Assembly (NCBI GenBank): GCA_951640195.1
Contig: OX621166.1
Span: forward strand, 496,001 to 560,000
Reading direction: 5' to 3'
DNA length: 64,000 nt
Source of the DNA: Porpolomopsis calyptriformis
Lineage: Eukaryota; Basidiomycota; Agaricomycetes; Agaricales; Hygrophoraceae
Shown here one piece after another: positions 22,305 through 32,279 of the stretch. The number at the start of each line of letters is the position of its first letter. The stretch's first letter is position 1. Both the position numbers and the translations under genes were made by a program. The notes below the pieces were generated by a model. The model was not told where the DNA came from. It made no database searches and saw only the letters and a program-made list of their open reading frames with translations.

Positions 22305-23647
22305 AGTTCCAGGACGCCGTCGACACCGCTGAGATATTCTCACCCTTATCATCTCAGATTCTCAACCCCTCTACTCCCTCCGTCTACTCCATTCTCAGAC
22401 CCACCACTCTCCCTGCTCCTTCTCCGCAACCCATAGGAACTCCCTCACCCTCTGTGTTCGGACGTCCTCGTTTCCTCCGGACACCACAACCCTTGTCTTA
22501 CTCGTCGTCCTCTCCCTCAAAGGCAACCACCTCTGCTACCCCGCAACGACCACTTCTGGAAACCCCCCGGAAATCGAAAGACTCTCCTCCACCAAGAAGG
22601 TCTCCCTCCCCCGAACAGAATCCTTCCCCTCATTTCTCTCCGACTCCTTCCCCCTCTTCATCTCCCCCACCGCCTTCGAACCCAAACCCACTTCCCCCCA
22701 CGCAACCAATAGCTCCTATGGCTTCTGTCTCGAAAACCATCAAATTAGCCCAACCCGACGTCTTCAATGGCAACAAAAAACTCTACAAGAATTGGTTTCA
22801 CCAGATCATCATCTTCCTTCGCGGCAGCGAAGTCACTGACCCCGAGAAGATGATACTGGTGACTTTGTCGTATATGAAGGAAGGCATCGCTGCCGAGTGG
22901 GCCCAACAATACGTGGACGCCTTCTTCGGCCGAACAGACCCCGTCACCAGTAACCTTCTCCCCCTCAGCCCCTGGAAGGACTTCACAGACGTTCTGGATG
23001 TTGTCTTCACCGACTATGCCACGGAGCAGCGTGCCCGTGAGGAAGTAGAACATTTCTTGCAAGGACATTTAGGTATTGTAGATTGGTTCGTCAAGTTGGA
23101 ACTCTTGTTCTGCCAAGCTGGCCTCGTCGGCCAGGATAAAGAATGCATCCGGATCCTCAAGAAAAATGCTAACCAGAGCATTATTCATCAAATTTATATG
23201 TCGCCCCCGCTCCCCACCACCTACCCAAACTACCACGATAAGGCCATGGCCATTGGCCAACTGCTGGAACGTTTCCATGATCAGGAACGTCGTCAGCGCC
23301 CGACGGCCCCCCCTTCTCGCCCAGCCTTCCGCCCCTCTGCTCCGCGCTTCCATCCCCCGCCTCCTCAGGACAAGCAAGTGCCATCTGGCACTATCCATGG
23401 AGGACAGGGCCTACCCATGGACCTGAGCAAGACGCGTCAGACCAATAGGTGTTACAATTGCAGACAAGTAGGCCATTCCCGTCGGGAATGCCCACAGGAG
23501 CTCAAGAAGGTTAATGTTCGTGCACTTCAGCATGAACTAACCATCAACGAGATCTCCGAGTTGATGAACTTCCTTTCCGAAGAGGAACGCAACTCACCCA
23601 AGCCCGCCCCCAACAATGACGAACAGGATTTTGGCGACGGTCGATAG
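22247..23647 (+). CDS. E3 Gag, intact
   Basis: 466 codons with no stop. The N-terminal third is Pro/Ser-rich and probably disordered. The capsid-like core runs from about KTIKLAQPDVFNG through WKDFTDVLDVVF. A complete CCHC zinc knuckle (CYNCRQVGHSRREC) lies near residue 405, and a Glu/Asp-rich tail follows. It would form cytoplasmic particles that package element RNA. ATG 22247 is the first in this frame. It ends at TAG 23645-23647; a GGATTTT heptamer lies 13 bp before that stop, and an ATG in the pol frame follows 2 bp after it. Confidence 0.9.
   Translation: MPPHTGSRRLSFGLTDDELEFQDAVDTAEIFSPLSSQILNPSTPSVYSILRPTTLPAPSPQPIGTPSPSVFGRPRFLRTPQPLSYSSSSPSKATTSATPQRPLLETPRKSKDSPPPRRSPSPEQNPSPHFSPTPSPSSSPPPPSNPNPLPPTQPIAPMASVSKTIKLAQPDVFNGNKKLYKNWFHQIIIFLRGSEVTDPEKMILVTLSYMKEGIAAEWAQQYVDAFFGRTDPVTSNLLPLSPWKDFTDVLDVVFTDYATEQRAREEVEHFLQGHLGIVDWFVKLELLFCQAGLVGQDKECIRILKKNANQSIIHQIYMSPPLPTTYPNYHDKAMAIGQLLERFHDQERRQRPTAPPSRPAFRPSAPRFHPPPPQDKQVPSGTIHGGQGLPMDLSKTRQTNRCYNCRQVGHSRRECPQELKKVNVRALQHELTINEISELMNFLSEEERNSPKPAPNNDEQDFGDGR
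23626..23632 (+). promoter_or_regulatory. E3 putative -1 frameshift site GGATTTT
   Basis: The Gag codons read CAG GAT TTT GGC GAC GGT CGA TAG. The -1 frame is open from the heptamer to ATG 23650 and on into pol. The heptamer equals that of E1 and differs by one base from E2. Stop-restart at TAGAGATG (23645-23652) is the alternative route to pol. Confidence 0.5.
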
Positions 23648-23649
23648 AG

Positions 23650-26600
23650 ATGCGCTCACTCTATTCAACAGAATCATGCCTACTCTGGTATTGTGAACAG
23701 ACAGTATCGGACACCCCCTTTGTTACCTCTTCTCCTCTTTCCATTCTTTACGATAGCACGATGGCATGTACAACATTAAATACCAACAAGTCTGTCAAAG
23801 AAATTTGTTCCCCACTGTCTATGCCAGATGTAAGCACTGAGTGCCCCGAATTCCCTGACTCTCCTATTCCCGAATCATTGTCTCTCCCTTCTGTCGATTC
23901 AATCGACATTGACTCTCTTTCTTCCCCCTTGGAAATTGTTAACGCTATCAAGGAACAGGCTAATTATGCAATCCCTATTCTCTCTAAATAGTCTCACCCC
24001 GCCCGATCGCTAGAGATGACTCAAACCACGATCGATCAGATCAATGCCCTTTCAATGGAGAACACCATCCAAGCCCTCAACAAACTCAAGGAACCTCATG
24101 TGTTCATTTGTGGCTCAGGCTCCAGGAATCAATTGACCCTTAAGGCCATCATCACCACCTTGGACAGTCATGCTGAACACATCGCAATTGCTCTCGTCGA
24201 CAGCGGTTGCGAAGGTTCATGTATTGATATCAAGTACGTTTGCGAGAACGACCTCCATACAACTAAACTCGCTCGACCTATTCTGGTACACAATGCTGAT
24301 GGACAACCCAATTCTGAGGGACCCATCTCCGAAATGGTCGCGCTTGAGCTTAAGGTTGGAACCCACATCGAATGAATCAACTTTGGAATCACGAACCTCG
24401 GCAAGTCTCAGATTTTCCTCGGACACGATTGGCTAAAGGTTCATAATCCCTCCATCGATTGGAAGGCTAACTCTCTCATTCTCGATCATTATCCCCCTGA
24501 TTGTCATCCTTCTCCTCTCCCAGATTCTGTCGACATCAATGAACTCACCCTTGAAGATGGCAATCAACTACTCATGGTTGATTTCAACCCCGCCATCCAG
24601 ATTCGTTTGATGGGGACAAAATCTCAGGACCTCGCAATCAAGGCTTGGGAAGCCCAGAAGAAGGACCGCACCTGGAAGGAAATTGTACCCGAATATCTCC
24701 ATGAATTCCAAGACATCTTCACCAAGGAAGACTTCGACGAACTCCCCCCAAGTCATCCCTGGGACCACGCAATCGAACTTCTCCCCAGAACTGAAGAGAA
24801 ACTCGACTGTAAGGTCTATCCTCTCTCCGTGGATGAACGCGCTCAATTGGATGAGTTCTTGGAAGAGAATCTCCACACTGGATGAATTCGAAAATCAATC
24901 TCCCCCATTGCTTCCCCATTCTTCTTCATCAAGAAGAAAGATAGTCGACTACGCCCTATTCAGGATTACCGAAAGCTAAATGATATGACTGTCAAGAACA
25001 GATACCCTCTCCCTTTGATCAACGAGTTGATTGACACCCTACAGAATGCCCGCTACTTCACCAAACTAGACGTTCGATGGGGATACAACAACGTAAGGAT
25101 CAAGGAAGGAGATGAACATAAGGCTGCATTCCGAACCAACCGCGGCTTGTTCGAACCCCTTGTTATGTTCTTCGGTCTCACCAACTCGCCTGCGACATTC
25201 CAAAACATGATGAACGACATCTTCCACGTCCAAATCGTTGAAGGACACATCCTAGTCTACATAGACGACATCCTCATCTTCGACAAGGACCTCGAAACGC
25301 ACCACCAACATGTTTACGAAGTTATGACTACACTTCGTGAGCATAAACTCTATCTCAAGCCAGAGAAGTGTGACTTCGACCAACACCAAGTGGAATACCT
25401 CAGTGTCATCGTGTCAGAAGGCCACGTCAAGATGGACCCTATCAAGGTCCAAGGAATCACTGACTGGCTAACCCCCGAATGCAAGCGAGACATCCAAGCT
25501 TTCCTTGGATTCTGCAATTTCTACTGTCGATTCATCCATCACTTCGCCGGGATTGCTCGACCGCTTAACACGTTAACCGGAAACACTCCTTTCAATTGGA
25601 CTGTTGAATGTCAGGATGCCTTTGATGCCCTAAAAATGATCATTACTACTTCTCCCATTCTCTTGATCGCTAACGATAACGACTTACTCTGTGTAGAAAC
25701 TGATACCTCAGACTATGCATTGGGTGCTATATTATCACAAAAACAAGACAACATTTGGAAGCCCATTGCCTACGTCTCCAAAGCTTTTACCCCCACAGAA
25801 TGAAATTACCAGATTTACGACTGCGAGCTACTCACAATCATGACTGCACTCCAGGAGTTCCACAAGTGGCTGCTGTCTGCTAAGCAGATTTTTGAGGTTT
25901 GGATGGATCATGCCAACCTCCAATACTTCAAGCTGCCTCAGAAGCTGAACAGGCGCCAGGCTAGGTGGCTCACGGAGCTTCAGGACTATCACTTCACTCT
26001 CCACCATGTCACCAGCAGGGCCAATTCCAAGGCCGATATCCTGTCAAGGCGACTAGGTTTTGAGAGGGGGGTGAATGACAATGACGACATTATTTTACTC
26101 CCGTCTAATCTCTTTCCTGCCTCAGATCACCCTATCATAGATCTTCGCCAGGTTCAACACGAGATTGAACCCACTAATTTCCACTCTCACATCTGGAATT
26201 CATACCGAAACTCCGAAAAACAAGTCACACTCCTTCAAGAAAAATGTAAAACCGATTGGAAAACCCGAGACGACGGCATCAAGACCTTCCTGGACTGGAT
26301 TTACATCTCAAAGGACACCCCACTTCATGGCGAAATCATTGCTCAATACCACGACAATCCTCTCTCTGGACACTATGGCTCCTTCAAGACTTCTGAAGCT
26401 ATGTGTCGCGACTACTGGTAGCCCACCATCAGGAGAGACATTGAAACCTATGTTCATGGTTGCGAAACATGTCAACGCACAAAGGCATCCCGATTACCTG
26501 CGAAAACCCCGCTCCATCCCTTCGATCCTCCTCCTCGACCCTGGGATATGATCACAGTCGATCTCATTGGCCCCATACCTGAATGTCAGGGCTACAATGC

Positions 26601-27954
26601 GATCCTTACAATCGTTGATCATTTCTTGAAGGCTGTCAAGTTTGAAGCCACCCACATCAAGCTGAACTCCAAAGGGTTCACAAGGATCATTCGGGACCGC
26701 ATCATCCAAGATCATGGTGTTCCCCGACGTATCATCCACGATCGCGATCCGCGATTCATTTCCAAATTTATGACTGATCTCTTCCGCCTTCTGGGCACCT
26801 CCCAGAACGTTTCTACAGCTTATCACCCCCAGACCGATGGCCAATCCGAACGAATGAACCAGATGCTCGAACAGTACCTTCGCATCTTCGTCAATCATTG
26901 TCAGGATAACTGGAAGGAATGGCTCGCACTGGCTGAGTTCTCGTACAACAACTTGGTCCACATAGCCACACGACAAACCCCTTTCTATGTCAACTATGGC
27001 CAGAACCCCTGGAAAGGAAAGGATACTGCAAGAGAAGTCCGAAATGAATCTGCAACCCAGTTCGCCAATTGAATGAAAAATGTCCATCAGGAAGCTGAAG
27101 CCGCCCTCAAGAGAGCAAATGAAACTATGAAGGCCGCTCACGATAAACATGTCCAAACTGCTCAAGAATATTCGCCAGGAGACAGAATCTGGCTAGCTGC
27201 CACCAACATCAAGACCAAACGACCAATGAAGAAGCTTGACAACAAATGCTTTGGTCCCTTCAAGGTTGTTGGGAAGGTTGGTCATTCCGCCTACAAACTT
27301 GATCTCCCCCATGAATGGCTAGGGCTCCACCCAGTCTTCAATGAATCCTACCTCTCCCCCTATCGCTCCCCTTCATTTCCCAATCAGAAAAAACCTGCCC
27401 CTCCTCCTCCAATCCAACTAGAAGGCGACTCCGAATATGTTGTCAATGAAATCCTAGATTCCCATCTGCGACGAGGGAAACTTCAATATCTGGTACACTG
27501 GGAAGGCTACACTAGTGAAGAAAACACCTGGGAACCTGAATCAAACATCAAGAATGCCCAAGATCTAGTCAATAAGTTCCACACTCTCCATTCCGATCGA
27601 CCAGCTCCTCAGCTCCAACTCCGCGTTATCCGAACGGATGACTTCTTCAGAATCGATGAACGTCTATATGACCCGATCACGGACTCCACTGGCAAGGACT
27701 ACAAATCACCGAAGGTCAGTAATAACATTGACGTTCTCATCCCCCTCCACCCAACAGAAGTCGACCGATTACTTGAACGCGATTTCGATGGTTCCATCTT
27801 CCTCCCCCGCTTGCCTTCATCTGCTTGTCGAGCATGGATCTATGAATCCAGTCCTGTCAATGCGATCATGGCTGTTCTGCGGCTGGATGGTCAAGGACAA
27901 TTGCCCCGAATGTATCAACTTGTCTCTCCCTTGTCTGCCCTGGAGATTCATTAG
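23650..27954 (+). pseudogene. E3 Pol polyprotein, six in-frame stops
   Basis: One frame throughout. An acidic spacer is followed by protease (LVDSGCEGSC near 24197), RT (24840-25440, VYIDDILIF near 25255), RNase H (TDTSDYALG near 25700), integrase with zinc finger (CETCQRTK near 26461) and D-D-E core (VDLIG, HDRDPRF, GQSERMNQ, all kept), and a chromodomain (YLVHWEGYTSEENTWEP near 27490). A tail of about 130 residues follows. Stops at 23991, 24375, 24885, 25803, 26421 and 27072 (last bases) are TGA for Arg or TAG for Gln/Trp. All catalytic residues I can see are present, so only these point changes disable it. Confidence 0.92.
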
Positions 27955-28078
27955 CGATATCAATACCATCTCCCCACTTCTCCCTGTTATGCGCCTCAGT
28001 GGTTGTTACGAGATTGCTCAAGACATCTCCAATGCCTATCCTAAATGTCGCACAGACGCGAATTTGAAGAGAGGGTGA

Positions 28079-28463
28079 TGTTATAGTCACTTCATTTTGT
28101 CGTCTCACCAACTTTCCTTTTTTGTCTTATCTAATCTTATCTTCAACTTGATCTTATCTTATCTCTCCTTATCTAATCTTTTATCTTATCTCCTCATAGA
28201 TCAGAGGTGATAACGCCATTGGCTGATGAAGACGTGCTCCACAGTAGCTGCGCAAGGCTGCGTAATGCTGCGCATTAGTAAGTTGTTCCATGGATCGTCA
28301 TTGTGGTTATCACAATCACAGCCCAGGCCTGGGTAGATATAAGTAGAGCACAGAACGCTTGTATCTCCCTTAGATTTGTCCTTTAACGTTGTCACCACCA
28401 GTTTATGTGCTGGTCTCTCTGTGATTTACGTCAAGTGACCTGAGTCCCTCTGCTGACATAACA
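28079..28463 (+). repeat. E3 3' LTR
   Basis: 385 bp, TGTTATAGTCAC to GACATAACA, followed by the target copy AGAGT. It pairs base for base with 21192-21576, with about 20 differences by eye and no indels. Pol ends at 27954, which leaves 124 bp of untranslated leader before it. Confidence 0.95.
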
Positions 28464-28629
28464 AGAGTACTCCGAAGTAAAATCATCTCGACAACGACCA
28501 GTTTATAACACCTGGGAACCACAATGGAACCTCAAGCATGTGAAAGACATCTTGATGAATTATGAAAAGTCTATTCAAGCAGTGATTTAACTCTCTTTCA
28601 TGGATACTACTGATATCATGATTGTTGAA

Positions 28630-29400
28630 TCTCTTTTTCCCTTTTCAATCTCCAACAATTGTAAGGACTTCCCCTTCCCAACAATTATCAAAAGAAGCAT
28701 GAAATGCCCCACTAAGTTCTTTATGCCTGCAAGTTGACTGGGAGGCATCCACCTCAAGGGAACCCCCCTGCTTCTACCTCCAACCCCCCCCCTGATTCCT
28801 CTTCCTCCTCTTCCTTGTCCGACAGTGTCTTGGTTACTCAATGGTTCAAGAAGCCGAGATGATATACTGATACTATTGACAAGCTGGGATGAAATTGTAA
28901 CTACCGAGGGCTCCCCTTTGCCAAGGTCAAGCACCTATCTGGGTGCCCTGAGACCTACATCGCTTTTATTTCTGGAGCACATTGATGCGAACTCAACTAT
29001 GACTGTTACTAGTACATGTTTGACAAGGATAGCGACTTTCATGACAAGAAGGATCAACTCGAAGATTGGCTGGAGGCATACCAAGTTGGGCACCAACTTT
29101 TAATGGTTATACCCGACTAGGACAAATCCGACATCACCACCCCCACTATCCCCGAAGACCCCATCTCACACCGCATCCATCATGTTGCCGAGCAACTCCA
29201 TACTGCCAGGAACAACTACTGCTCAATGGTGGATGCTAAGTACGAAAGGATCCTTGACCTGGAAGAGAATGCAGTGATGTGTAGAAGGATGGCTGAAACT
29301 TGGTTGTGACATGCCCGGGAGCTGGACAACCATTACTACTGGTTTAACCCAGATAGACACCTGCTTCAACCCCTAGTTTATGATAGCGTGACCTAGGGAC
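28630..29400 (+). pseudogene. E2 extra 3' open region, unknown protein, decayed
   Basis: Between the end of the E2 chromodomain and the 3' LTR lies about 1 kb that a standard gypsy element lacks. One frame (codons in register with 28974) gives a coherent product if its stops are read as decayed Arg/Gln codons. It starts with a Lys/His stretch (NNYQKKHEMPH), then a Pro/Ser-rich linker, QWFKKP, a Cys-containing part (GCPETYIAFISGAH) and an acidic part (MFDKDSDFHDKKDQLEDWLEAYQ). TGA/TAG codons near 28852, 28892, 28983 and 29010 fit CGA/CAG decay, so it probably once coded. No signal peptide or membrane segment argues for an envelope. Its identity is unknown; it might be a captured host gene. Confidence 0.45.
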
Positions 29401-29675
29401 CACATGCTATTCCCTAATGATGGGTATTCCTTGTGCCTCCCTTCTAGGAGTGTGGTTAGAGAAGGTGATATCTACTGGAGAGTTGAGGAAAAGTATACCC
29501 AGTGGATAGTCCCTGATCCAACAACTATCCACTCATCCCTCCTCTTCATTGCTCACCCAACTCATCACCCCTCTGCCCACCTCTACCATCCCTTTAGACC
29601 TCCCCTTGACATCCTTCCTTCACTTCGAAGAGTCTTCTTAAAATTTGGGACAAATTTCCTTTTTGTGGAGGTGAA

Positions 29676-30034
29676 TGTCAGAGATATATTTTTTCTTTTT
29701 CCTTTACTCATCTATTCCTATTTACATCAGACAGTTTACATTAATAGCTGCTTAGCCACCTAAGCTCCACTTAGTAATAGAAGGTGACCAAGCCATATCT
29801 ATATTTAGTCTACTATCACTCTCCTTATCTACATGACTCATCCATAGTTGTTACGACTCACACATAGTCAGTATAACTCATACTTAGCTAGTATATAAAG
29901 CTAGCAGTAGATAGACTTAGGATAAGTCTGTTTCTTTCGTTAACACCCCAATCAGTAGTCTGCCAACCCTTTAATACCCTACACCCAGGGCCTGAAGTAA
30001 AACCTTGCAATCAATCCTAGACTGCCGTCTAACA
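29676..30034 (+). repeat. E2 3' LTR
   Basis: 359 bp, TGTCAGAGATATA to TCTAACA, preceded by a purine tract GTGGAGGTGAA (plus-strand primer) and followed by the target copy GCAAT. It differs from the 5' LTR mainly by transitions. Confidence 0.93.
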
Positions 30035-30349
30035 GCAATGCCCATTCCTCACATGGTTCAGTCAAAGATAGTGGTGAACTACAGTGAAATGAACTTGCTA
30101 TATAGCGGTGTTTCTCAGTCCACCGATCTTCAGCCGAAAATACATATATAGCTGATGTACACTGAAGTGCCAAAATTTATATATAGTAGTGAAATACATC
30201 TCCACTAAAAGGTAGGTATGCTAGTACACTACAGGGTAGCCAAGTGTGACAAGGGAGATACACTAATAGGCTGAAGATAGTACTCACCAAAGACTATGGA
30301 GGGGCCAAGAAATGGATGTATATGTATATGGCTCAGCTGAGATATACAT

Positions 30350-30613
30350 TGCCAATAACTACTGATAGGCCAAAGGTGGTTTCTACTATATATACAGGTT
30401 GGCCGAGATATAGATTGCCGATAACTACTGATGGGCTGAAGGTGGTTTCTACTATATATACAGGTTGGCTGAGATATACATTGCCAATACCTACCGATGG
30501 GCCAAAGGTGGTTTCTACTATATATACAGGTTGGCTGAGATATACATTGCTGATAACTACCGATGGGCTGAAGGTGGTTTCTACTATATATACAGGTTGG
30601 CCGAGATCTGTAT
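30350..30613 (+). repeat. Four tandem 66-bp repeats (left arm only)
   Basis: Each unit contains GGTGGTTTCTACTATATATA followed by CAGGTTGGC. Copies start near 30350, 30416, 30482 and 30548. The right arm has only one copy (about 33300-33365). Because 66 is a multiple of three, the array gives a spurious open frame of 118 codons. Confidence 0.85.
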
Positions 30614-30622
30614 GCTATACTA

Positions 30623-31650
30623 CACCTTCAGAGATGTCCACCGATGCTGAGAATGGCTCGGCTGAGGGGTAGCAGTTGCATCGGTACCCTATAAATATGT
30701 GTATAGTAGATATAAATATATATTGTGAATAATTAATTGCTTCAGCTATAAACAACTTTGCTGATAATTGTATACTTTAATCCACCTTCGGAGAGGTCTG
30801 CTGATGCCGAGAATAGCTTGGCCAAGGGGTAGCAGTTACCTCAGTACCCTATACATATGTATATAGTAGATAGAAATACATATTGTGAATAATTGATTGC
30901 TTTGGCCTTGGGTAACTTTGCTGATAATTGCATGCATTAATCCACCTTCGGAGAGGTCCGCTGACACCGAGAATGGCTTGGCCGAGGGGTAGCAGTTGCC
31001 TCAGTACCCTATACATAGTAGATAGAAATACATATTGTGAATAATTAATTGCTTTGGCCTTGGGCAACTTTGCTGATAATTGCATGCATTCATCCACCTT
31101 CAGAGAGGTCCGCTGACACTGAGAATAGCTCAGCCAAGGGGTAGCAGTTGCCTTGGTACCCTATACATATGCATATAGTAGATAGAAATATATATTGTGA
31201 ATAATTAATTGCTTTGGCTTTAGATAACTTTGCTGATAATTACATGCATTAATCCACCACTAGAGAGGTTCGCTGACACCAAGAATAGCTCAGCTGAGGG
31301 GTAGCAGTTGCCTTGGTACCCTATACATATACATATAGTAGATAGAAATACATATTGTTAATAATTGATTGCTTTGGCTTTAGATAACTTTGCTGATAAT
31401 AGCATGCATTAATCCACCTTCGGAGAGGTCCGCCGATGCCAAGACTGGCTCAGCCGAGGGGTAGTAGTTGCTTCAGTACCCTATACATATGCATATAGTA
31501 GATAGAAATATATATTGTGAATAATTGATTGCTTCAGCTTTAGATAACTTTACTGATAATTGCATGCATTAATCCACCTTCAGGGGGGTCCGCCAACACT
31601 GAGGATGGCTTTGCCGAGGTTTCACAGCTGACTCGGTATCCTACACTCCA
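30623..31650 (+). repeat. Tandem 158-bp repeats, left arm
   Basis: About 6.5 units, each starting near AATCCACCTTCGGAGAGGTC and containing GGGGTAGCAGTTGC, GGTACCCTATACATA and TGATAATTGCATGCA. Copies start near 30623, 30780, 30939, 31092, 31252, 31411 and 31573 (partial). Confidence 0.85.
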
Positions 31651-32279
31651 TAGATAATTTATTAATATAACTTCTATAAAGATGTAAGACTATCTATCTT
31701 AGAGTAGTGCAACATATTTCCTATTTTATTTCTATCTCAATAGTGAGGTATTCAATGTTTAGTTGTTACTCTCTGCTAAATCGCAATGCCAAATTTCAGA
31801 CTTGATAAATATGCTTGTAAAAAATCTAGAAATATTTGTACCACTTGTTTATATACTCTATATTACATTTATTTGATGTGCCTGACAGGGTGTGTTAGTA
31901 TAAGTAAACTGTGTAGAAAATGTTGTGTTAGATTAACCTATGTTTGATGTTACTCTACACTGTCACAGTATAGGTTACTATATAAATCTATAGAGTTTTT
32001 TCATTACATTCAAACATAGTAGACTACTCAGTATTAGGCACATAGTATTAATAGAATATGAAGTACATATACAAGTGGTACAAATATTTCTGGATTTTTT
32101 ACAAGCATATTTATCAAGTCCGAAATTTGGCATTGCGATTTAGCAGAGAGTAACAACTAAACATTGAATACCTCACTATTGAGATAGAAATAAAATAGGA
32201 AATATGTTGCACTACTCTAAGATAGATAGTCTTACATCTTTATAGAAGTTATATTAATAAATTATCCATGGAGTGTAGG

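Larger units (their letters stand above)
21192..28463 (+). mobile_element. E3: full-length chromovirus, the youngest layer of the nest
   Basis: 7272 bp with two 385-bp LTRs and a perfect 5-bp target duplication AGAGT (21187-21191, 28464-28468). It has an intact gag, a pol open apart from six stops, a chromodomain and a short 3' leader. By eye the LTRs differ at about 20 sites, all but one transitions and most at CpG, so point decay after insertion explains most of the difference. It is the best-preserved element of the window. Confidence 0.96.
20821..28510 (+). repeat. E4: solo LTR of 413 bp, split by element E3
   Basis: The left part is 20821-21191 and the right part 28469-28510; AGAGT is counted once. 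It begins TGTCACAGATATAAA and ends GTTTATAACA. The flanks are CCTAG (20816-20820) and CCTGG (28511-28515), a 5-bp target duplication with one change, placed inside the E2 chromodomain codons. It has a TATA box (AGTATATAAACC near 21085) and a CAGACTTTAAGTCTG palindrome near 21113. E4 must have inserted after E2 and before E3. Confidence 0.92.
17308..28587 (+). pseudogene. E2 Pol polyprotein, interrupted by E4/E3 and mutated in active sites
   Basis: Protease (ALIDSGTSGCF near 17486), RT (18060-18720), RNase H (about 18985-19180), integrase (CLACQQTK near 19742; core 19830-20160) and a chromodomain split by E4 at 20820/28511 (LIKWKGYP before, WEPQWNLKHVKDI after). The RT motif reads YIDN: the second Asp codon is AAT (18556-18558). 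The integrase Glu of DGQTE is Lys (20128-20130). Both are G-to-A changes. TGA or TAG replaces expected Arg or Trp at many points, for example 19181-19183, 19999-20001 and 20131-20133. The frame ends near 28587. Confidence 0.9.
15378..30034 (+). mobile_element. E2: decayed chromovirus containing nested E4 and E3
   Basis: Paired 359-bp LTRs (15378-15736 and 29676-30034) are flanked by GCGAT (15373-15377) and GCAAT (30035-30039), the same 5-bp target with one G-to-A change. Internal order: self-primer site, gag, -1 overlap, pol with chromodomain, and an extra 3' open region. Without the nested insertions (20821-28510 plus the target copy) it is about 7 kb. RT and integrase both carry changed catalytic residues and there are many stops, so it is dead. 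Its right flank runs straight into the large inverted repeat. Confidence 0.93.

Noticed and set aside
28587..28934. Minus-strand Gly-rich frame in the E2 3' region
   Set aside because: The plus-strand frame shows the CGA-to-TGA decay pattern expected of former coding sequence; the minus frame is its complement.
30316..30672. Open frame of 118 codons with YIYRLAEIY-like repeats
   Set aside because: It is produced by the 66-bp tandem repeat, whose length is a multiple of three; the mirror copy in the other arm has no such frame.
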